The notes below the pieces were generated by a model. The model had not been told where the DNA came from. It was given only the letters and a program-made list of their open reading frames with translations, and did no database searches. A stretch of DNA of 10,765 nucleotides from Clostridia bacterium (GTDB lineage Bacteria > Bacillota_A > Clostridia > Christensenellales > Aristaeellaceae): the NCBI GenBank assembly GCA_017398245.1, contig JAFQGN010000031.1, positions 1 to 10,765 on the forward strand. Direction: 5' to 3'. Position 1 is the stretch's first letter; every line of letters starts with the position of its first letter. Both the position numbers and the translations under genes were made by a program. Shown piece by piece: positions 6,443 to 10,765 of the stretch.

Positions 6443-7444
6443 ATGAAGCATACTGTCGATACGCTGCGCCGCCGGGTTTCGGCTGTGTACCCCAAGCCGC
6501 TTTCGTTTGATGCGGAAAAGCCGCTTGCGCTGCAGAAGCAGGCTATTCGCGAAAAATACAAAGAGCTTTTGAAAATGCCGGAAAAGAACGGCAAGGCGCG
6601 GGCGGCGATCGAATGGGAAAAGACAGAGGACGAGCGCTTTGACGAGATTCGCTTTGCGGTAGAGACGGAGCCGGGCTTTTTCGTGCCGTGCCACATGCTG
6701 CTGCCGAAGGGGCTGGCGGCGGGGGAAAAGAGGCCGGCCGTCATCTGCCTGCAGGGGCATTCCACCGGCATGCACATTTCGCTGGGCAGGCCGAAATTCC
6801 CCGGAGACGAAAAGAGCATCAACGGCGGCGACAGAGATTTTGCCATTCAGGCCGTGGCGCGCGGGTATATCGCCGTAGCGATGGAGCAGAGGGGCTTTGG
6901 CGAGCTGAAATCGAACGTGAACGCAGGATGCCACCATCTGTTTATGGAATGCCTGATGACGGGAAGGACGATGCAGGGCGAGCGTATCCACGATGTGATG
7001 TGCCTTGTGGACGCGCTGGAGGGCTTTGCGCAGGTGGATATGGAGCGGCTGGCCATCATGGGCAATTCCGGCGGCGGAACGACTTCGTATCATGCGGCAT
7101 GTCTGGAGGAGAGGATCAAGGTCGTGATGCCTTCGTGCTCGTTCAACACGTACGAGCATTCGATTCTGGCGATGCACCACTGTGCGTGCAATTACGTGCC
7201 GGATATCTCTTTGCACATGGAAATGCCCGACCTTGCTATGCTGATCGCGCCGAGGCCGCTGCTGATCGTGAACGGGCTGAAGGACGAGATCTTCCCGATC
7301 GAAACGGCAAAGTCGGCCTTTGCGATCGTGCAGAAAATTTATCAGGCGGCCGGGGCTGCGGGAAACTGCAGGCATATCGTCGGCGGCGAAGGGCACCGGT
7401 TCTATGCGGCCGATGCTTGGCCTGTGTTTGAACAGTTCATCTGA
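6443..7444 (+). CDS. Alpha/beta-hydrolase, acetyl-xylan-esterase/Abhydrolase_7-like
   Basis: A 333-residue protein; ATG 6443 has AGGGAGG (6431-6437) upstream. An alpha/beta-hydrolase core follows a helical N-terminus of about 75 residues. The oxyanion-hole strand reads CLQGHSTG (102-109). The nucleophile elbow is G-N-S209-G-G. The acid is probably D281 (NGLKDEIFP), and the base is H318 (GGEGHRF). The long N-terminal extension and QGHSTGMH element resemble the large esterases grouped with acetyl xylan esterases and Abhydrolase_7, which remove acyl groups from sugars. There is no signal peptide, so the enzyme is cytoplasmic. The substrate cannot be read from the sequence; a deacetylase for imported oligosaccharides is one possibility. 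Probably co-transcribed with the GDPD gene, since no clear promoter is seen in the 64-base gap. Confidence 0.82.
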   Translation: MKHTVDTLRRRVSAVYPKPLSFDAEKPLALQKQAIREKYKELLKMPEKNGKARAAIEWEKTEDERFDEIRFAVETEPGFFVPCHMLLPKGLAAGEKRPAVICLQGHSTGMHISLGRPKFPGDEKSINGGDRDFAIQAVARGYIAVAMEQRGFGELKSNVNAGCHHLFMECLMTGRTMQGERIHDVMCLVDALEGFAQVDMERLAIMGNSGGGTTSYHAACLEERIKVVMPSCSFNTYEHSILAMHHCACNYVPDISLHMEMPDLAMLIAPRPLLIVNGLKDEIFPIETAKSAFAIVQKIYQAAGAAGNCRHIVGGEGHRFYAADAWPVFEQFI

Positions 7445-7470
7445 GTGCGTTTTTTTCAGAAGAATAAAAC

Positions 7471-7509
7471 CGATCCCTCCCGGCTATACTTTTGGCTGAG
7501 GAGGGATCG
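7471..7509 (+). promoter_or_regulatory. Perfect inverted repeat covering the ribosome binding site of the ferritin-like gene
   Basis: CGATCCCTCC (7471-7480) is the exact reverse complement of GGAGGGATCG (7500-7509), with a 19-base loop. The right arm is the ribosome binding site (AGGAGGG, 7499-7505) of the gene that starts at TTG 7513. In a long transcript the hairpin would hide that site. The loop contains TATACT (7485-7490), a possible -10 with no good -35; transcripts starting there would lack the left arm. Alternatively the repeat is a DNA operator flanking that -10. No U-tract follows, so it is not a terminator. Confidence 0.6.
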
Positions 7510-7512
7510 CCA

Positions 7513-8775
7513 TTGAATCCGTTTGATATCGTGCCTGAGAAGGGCACAGAGCTTCTGATCGATTGGGAAAAGATGTGGGCCTGCCCGTACGACAAGCATT
7601 GCGTGGACCCGTACACCCGCACGCGCGTGATTCTGATGAACGGCACGGAGTTCGAAAGCGTATGGTTCTCGCACCAGTTTTCCCGCAATACGGCCGATAA
7701 CGATCTGCGTCGTGCCATCGCACTGATCCGCCGCAGCGAACAGCAGCAGCAAAAGCTGATTTCGCACCTGAAGCCCGGCGACGAGAGCGTTCTGGAGCAT
7801 ACGATCGGCTATGAGCAGCTGGCGGTGGATCTGACCGCGCATCTGGCGAAGCGAGTGAGCGACGCGAATGTGAAAAACGCGCTGGATTTTGCGCTGCTGG
7901 AGGATTTTGACCACCTGTACCGGTATGCGGACCTGCTGGATATGCATTATCATGTGAAGGCAGAAGAACTGGTGGGCCGGTACACCGAGATCATGCCCGG
8001 CAGGCCGACGATCGCGCATCACCGGCATCCGTACGACAGCGTGCGCTTCCCGATGACGAACGCAAAGCCGAAGACGATCGATCTTCTGGCGGCGAACGTG
8101 ATCACAGCGGCAGAGCAACAGACGATGAACTATTACATGAACACGGCGGCGGTGTATCCGGAAGAGACGGGGCGCAGGCTGTATCAGGAGATCGGCATGA
8201 TCGAGGAGCAGCATGTGACCCAGTACGGCAGCCTGCTCAACCCGAACATGACATGGCTGGAAAACCTGCTGGTGCACCAGTTTGTGGAGGCGTGGCTGTA
8301 TTGGAGCTGTGCGCAGACCGAGACCGAGCCGAGCATTCGCAAGGTCTGGCAATGCCTGTTCAATCAGGAACTGATGCATTTGCACACGGCCAAGGCGCTG
8401 CTGGAAAACTACGAGGGCAAGGAGTGGCAGCAGGTGATCCCGGACGGCAATTTCCCGGCGCCGCTCGTTCTGGAGAGCAATATTCCTTATGTGCGCGATA
8501 TTCTGGCGAATACGGTGAACAACACTGCGCTGCGTGAAAACTATGTGGACGTGCGCTCGCTGCCGGATGAGAGCACATTTATGGAGTACCAGAAGCAGGT
8601 GAACGAGCCGGTCTGCAATGTACTCAGCCATACGGTGATCGAGGAGTACATTCGCAAAAACGGGCAGGATTACCGGTTTGAGACTGCGCCGAACCCGATT
8701 CCCGAGCTGCGCGACCGGAAGCGGGATGATATCTGCGTCGGCAGGCAGATCGTATGCGAACTGCAGTACGTATAA
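7513..8775 (+). CDS. Unrecognised ferritin-like (di-iron) protein with three E...ExxH helix pairs
   Basis: I chose the TTG at 7513 because AGGAGGG lies 7 bases upstream; TTG 7492 is in frame but has no ribosome site. The product is 420 residues, soluble, with no signal peptide or membrane span. I do not recognise a named family. It is mostly helical and rich in carboxylate/His pairs typical of ferritin-like di-iron bundles. Pair one is E101 (YEQLAVDL) with E130/D131 and H134 (LEDFDH). Pair two is E201 (AAEQQTM) with E231-x-x-H234 (EEQH). Pair three is E259 (FVEAW) with E286-x-x-H289 (QELMH). A normal ferritin-like site needs two such pairs. Near the N-terminus C24 and C30 lie in CPYDKHC, a possible extra metal site. 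The last 110 residues have no evident motif. An oxidative-stress, iron-handling or oxidase role is possible but unproven. Its start is masked by the inverted repeat at 7471-7509, and it ends at a strong terminator. Confidence 0.7.
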   Translation: MNPFDIVPEKGTELLIDWEKMWACPYDKHCVDPYTRTRVILMNGTEFESVWFSHQFSRNTADNDLRRAIALIRRSEQQQQKLISHLKPGDESVLEHTIGYEQLAVDLTAHLAKRVSDANVKNALDFALLEDFDHLYRYADLLDMHYHVKAEELVGRYTEIMPGRPTIAHHRHPYDSVRFPMTNAKPKTIDLLAANVITAAEQQTMNYYMNTAAVYPEETGRRLYQEIGMIEEQHVTQYGSLLNPNMTWLENLLVHQFVEAWLYWSCAQTETEPSIRKVWQCLFNQELMHLHTAKALLENYEGKEWQQVIPDGNFPAPLVLESNIPYVRDILANTVNNTALRENYVDVRSLPDESTFMEYQKQVNEPVCNVLSHTVIEEYIRKNGQDYRFETAPNPIPELRDRKRDDICVGRQIVCELQYV

Positions 8776-8886
8776 AGGCCAGTTTTCAGAAAAACCGAAA
8801 TAAAGACTTTGGACGGTTATTAAAACAAACCAGAGTCTGTAAAAATGGGCGAAAACCAGCAGAACAGAATATGGTCTGAAATGAAG
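8776..8886. other. AT-rich non-coding spacer
   Basis: About 110 bases between the ferritin-like stop and the terminator, clearly richer in A than the flanking genes. I see no credible promoter, repeat or small gene. The ATG at 8845 has no ribosome binding site and its frame runs into the terminator and the antisense of the transporter gene. Confidence 0.5.
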
Positions 8887-8924
8887 AAAACCACCCTGTC
8901 CGTTCGCGCGGAAAGGGTGGTTTT
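8887..8924. terminator. Bidirectional intrinsic terminator
   Basis: AAAACCACCC (8887-8896) pairs perfectly with GGGTGGTTTT (8915-8924). The stem continues through T8897/A8914, one mismatch, then TCCG with CGGA around a TTCGCG loop. The A-run and T-run at the stem base give a U-tract in both directions. It lies between the convergent ferritin-like and transporter genes. Confidence 0.88.
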
Positions 8925-8938
8925 GCATGTGATTGCGC

Positions 8939-10183
8939 TTAGCCGAGCAGAACCGGGAGGAACTGTTCGACCAGAACGACGGCCAGAAGGGCGATCGGAT
9001 AGGTCGCCGCATAGGCGGAAGCGACTTCATCCGTGCCCGCGACGTGGATCAGAGTGCCCAGCGCGGGGGTGGAGGTCATACCGCCGGTGATGGAGCCGAG
9101 GTTGTTGAACAGGCTCAGCTTGAGCACATGCTTGGCAAACAGATAACCGATGATCATCGGAACGATGGTCATGATCATGCCGTAGAGGAAGTAGACAGGC
9201 TTGAAGTATTCCACAAACCTCGCGCCGCCGGCGATGCCCGCGCCCATGAGGAACAGGATGAGACCAAGCTCGCGCAGGATTTCCAGCATCTTCTTCTGGG
9301 GCATGATGTTGATGCGGCCGATGTGGGCAAAGTGGCCGAACACCAGCGCGGTGATGAGGGTACCGCCGGTGGTGGTGAGGGAGAAGGTGGTGCCGGAAAG
9401 GCCGGCGCCAGTGAGCGGGATCTTGACCGAACCGACGAGGATGCCGATGCCCGCAGCCAAAGCGAACGGGGCGAGGCCGAAATCGTCGATGTTGATCAGC
9501 TTACCGGTGTAGGCCTTTTTCTTGGAGTTGGTCTGGATGCTGACGACCTTTGCGCGCTCTTCATCCATATTGGCCTTGGACAGCTTCGGGATCAGCTGCA
9601 CGAACAGCACGACGCCCACAACGCCGAAGAGATAGGCGATGCCGTAGCCAACGGTCACGGCAGCTTCCATATCGGCAGTAGCGATGGTTGCCTTCGCGGC
9701 AGAGAAGCCGGGGGTGCTGGTCAGCGCGCCGGAGAGAAGACCCTGCAGCATGGCGACAAAGGTCTTGGGGTCGGCTTCCGCGCCGCGGCCAAGGAAATAG
9801 CACAGGGCGCAGGCGATGCCGGCGGAGAGGATGATGATCGCGCCCAGCAGGATATAGGACTTGAAGTTCTTTTTCAGGTTGCCGAAGAAATTCGGGCCGG
9901 CGATGAAGCCGACGGCCGTGACAAAGAACACAAGGCCGATGTTTTCCACGACTTTGAGCGCATTGGACGTCCAGCTGGCGTTTGCAGCTACCAGAGCGGC
10001 GTCCAGCTTGTCATAGAACAGTGCGCCATAGAGCAGCGCGGCGACGAACACGCCCGCGGAGCCCAGATTGATGCCCTTGATGGTGATCGCGCCGATGGCA
10101 TAACCAACGGCAGCGATCAGCAGGATGGAAAAGAGCAGGAAAGGAACGCCGGTGACGGGGATGACACCGCCAAACAAACTCAT
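8939..10183 (-). CDS. AAE-family (AspT/YbjL/YidE-type) transporter, compact form without RCK domains
   Basis: A 414-residue, very hydrophobic protein. The start at 10181-10183 has AAGGAG upstream. It has the two-fold repeat of the aspartate:alanine exchanger family (TC 2.A.81, Asp-Al_Ex domains): the signature SGALTSTPG (151-159) in the first half and GGMTSTPALG (367-376) in the second. I count about 10 membrane segments, with a hydrophilic loop at about 200-233. AspT and YbjL carry two RCK/TrkA_C domains in the middle; here that region is only about 35 residues. Known members exchange aspartate for alanine or export succinate (SucE of Corynebacterium). The gene starts 12 bases after the stop of a fumarate-reductase-like flavoprotein, so a C4-dicarboxylate substrate such as fumarate, succinate or aspartate is a reasonable inference. 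It ends at the terminator at 8887-8924. Confidence 0.85.
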   Translation of the reverse strand: MSLFGGVIPVTGVPFLLFSILLIAAVGYAIGAITIKGINLGSAGVFVAALLYGALFYDKLDAALVAANASWTSNALKVVENIGLVFFVTAVGFIAGPNFFGNLKKNFKSYILLGAIIILSAGIACALCYFLGRGAEADPKTFVAMLQGLLSGALTSTPGFSAAKATIATADMEAAVTVGYGIAYLFGVVGVVLFVQLIPKLSKANMDEERAKVVSIQTNSKKKAYTGKLINIDDFGLAPFALAAGIGILVGSVKIPLTGAGLSGTTFSLTTTGGTLITALVFGHFAHIGRINIMPQKKMLEILRELGLILFLMGAGIAGGARFVEYFKPVYFLYGMIMTIVPMIIGYLFAKHVLKLSLFNNLGSITGGMTSTPALGTLIHVAGTDEVASAYAATYPIALLAVVLVEQFLPVLLG

Positions 10184-10195
10184 GTGAAAGACTCC

Positions 10196-10765
10196 TTACT
10201 TATCAGCCGTAGTGAAGCTGCGGCGGTAGTCGGGCAGCAGCATGGGGGAGACGGTCTCGGTCTCGACGCCGGCTTCTGCCAGTTCCTTGTCGAATTTTTC
10301 AATGTGCGCGAGGGTGAGCTTGCCGATTTCGACTTCCTTGGCGTGTGCGGCGGCGGCCTTGCCGGCGTCGCGGCCGAAGACGATGATATCAAGCAGGCTG
10401 TTGCCCATCAGGCGGTTGCGGCCATGGATGCCGCCGACGGCTTCGCCGGCAACATACAAGTTCTGCACGTTGGTGGTCATGCAGCTCTCATCGATATCGA
10501 GACCGCCGTTCTGATAGTGCAAAGTCGGATAGACGAGGATCGGCTCCTTGCGGATGTCGATGCCGTACTTTTCGAACATGCGGTACATGGCGGGGATGCG
10601 GGCCATGATGGTGCCTTCGCCGCCCTTGAGTTCGATCATGGGGGTATCGAGCCAGACGCCCTTGCCTTCGCCGGTGGAAACGCCCTTATCACGGTCGTCG
10701 CATTCGCGGATGATGGAAGCAGCGGCGACATCGCGGGTCTCCAGAGGATGCATGAAGACTTCGCC
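10196..10765 (-). CDS. Fumarate reductase / succinate dehydrogenase-type FAD flavoprotein, C-terminal part
   Basis: The last 189 residues are in the window; the gene starts beyond 10765. The visible part matches the end of the FAD-binding domain of FrdA/SdhA/NadB-like enzymes. It has TRDVAAASI (10-18 of the fragment), then KEPILVYPTLHYQNGG (73-88) with the active-site His, then YVAGEAVGGIHGRNR (104-118) with the active-site Arg, and MGNSLLDIIVFGRDAG (120-135). The residues expected for substrate binding and proton transfer in fumarate reductases (His, Arg, and Arg in the RDV motif) are all present. After the FAD domain only about 50 residues follow, ending in SPMLLPDYRRSF and a short tail. 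The usual long helical C-terminal domain of FrdA/SdhA is missing. Whether it reduces fumarate, oxidises another dicarboxylate or is of the adenylylsulfate reductase type cannot be settled from this end. It is first in an operon with the transporter. Confidence 0.85.
   Translation of the reverse strand, partial: GEVFMHPLETRDVAAASIIRECDDRDKGVSTGEGKGVWLDTPMIELKGGEGTIMARIPAMYRMFEKYGIDIRKEPILVYPTLHYQNGGLDIDESCMTTNVQNLYVAGEAVGGIHGRNRLMGNSLLDIIVFGRDAGKAAAAHAKEVEIGKLTLAHIEKFDKELAEAGVETETVSPMLLPDYRRSFTTADK

Noticed and set aside
5242..6846. A 534-codon minus-strand frame
   Set aside because: Antisense to the GDPD gene and parts of its neighbours; no ribosome site or recognisable domain.
7425..7460. 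Possible terminator after the esterase gene (T-run 7450-7456)
   Set aside because: The T-run is good but only a very short TGAA/TTCA pairing precedes it, not a convincing stem.
7485..7490. TATACT as an independent promoter of the ferritin-like gene
   Set aside because: No acceptable -35 at 16-18 bases and no extended -10; kept only as part of the inverted-repeat observation.
7456..9030. A 524-codon minus-strand frame
   Set aside because: Antisense to the ferritin-like gene and spanning the terminator; Arg/His/Leu-rich shadow product.
8845..9090. Small plus-strand frame starting at ATG 8845
   Set aside because: No ribosome binding site; it passes through the terminator and then runs antisense to the transporter.

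Overview
The window looks like chromosomal DNA from a GC-rich, low-oxygen member of the Clostridia (Bacillota), probably gut-associated. This is inferred from strong GGAGG-type ribosome binding sites at almost every start, sigma-A-type promoters in short AT-rich gaps, tight ATGA start/stop overlaps, and gene content (GH95 glycosidase, AlkZ-like glycosylase, fumarate-reductase-type flavoprotein beside an AAE-family transporter). I see no insertion sequence, prophage, CRISPR array, tRNA or rRNA.

Layout. (1) 1-1859, plus strand: a four-gene run. It holds the 3' end of a ThpR/LigT-type RNA 2',3'-cyclic phosphodiesterase, a QueG-like double [4Fe-4S] protein, a leaderless YkuD L,D-transpeptidase-like protein and a small membrane protein with a zinc ribbon. 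The first three genes are linked by ATGA overlaps. The run ends at a strong hairpin (1879-1906) shared with the convergent gene. (2) 1916-4300, minus strand: a complete GH95 glycosidase with no signal peptide. (3) 4301-4438: a divergent promoter region. (4) 4439-5464, plus: an AlkZ/YcaQ-type winged-helix DNA glycosylase-like protein with the QxQ motif. (5) 5471-7444, plus: a clear promoter, then a divergent GDPD-family protein and an alpha/beta-hydrolase (esterase-like), separated by a hairpin. (6) 7471-8775, plus: an inverted repeat that would bury the ribosome binding site, then an unrecognised 420-residue protein with three ferritin-like E...ExxH helix pairs. (7) 8887-8924: a terminator shared by convergent genes. 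(8) 8939-10765, minus: a compact AAE-family membrane transporter and, upstream of it in the same operon, the C-terminal part of a fumarate-reductase/succinate-dehydrogenase-type flavoprotein that runs off the window.

How they may work together: the last pair is the most coherent unit, probably a dicarboxylate carrier feeding a cytoplasmic fumarate-reductase-like enzyme (an inference). GH95, GDPD and esterase together suggest intracellular trimming of decorated oligosaccharides or glycopolymers, but they lie in separate transcription units and no sugar transporter is visible. The least explained parts are the three-pair ferritin-like protein with its hairpin-masked start, and the QueG-like protein that lacks the usual catalytic aspartate.
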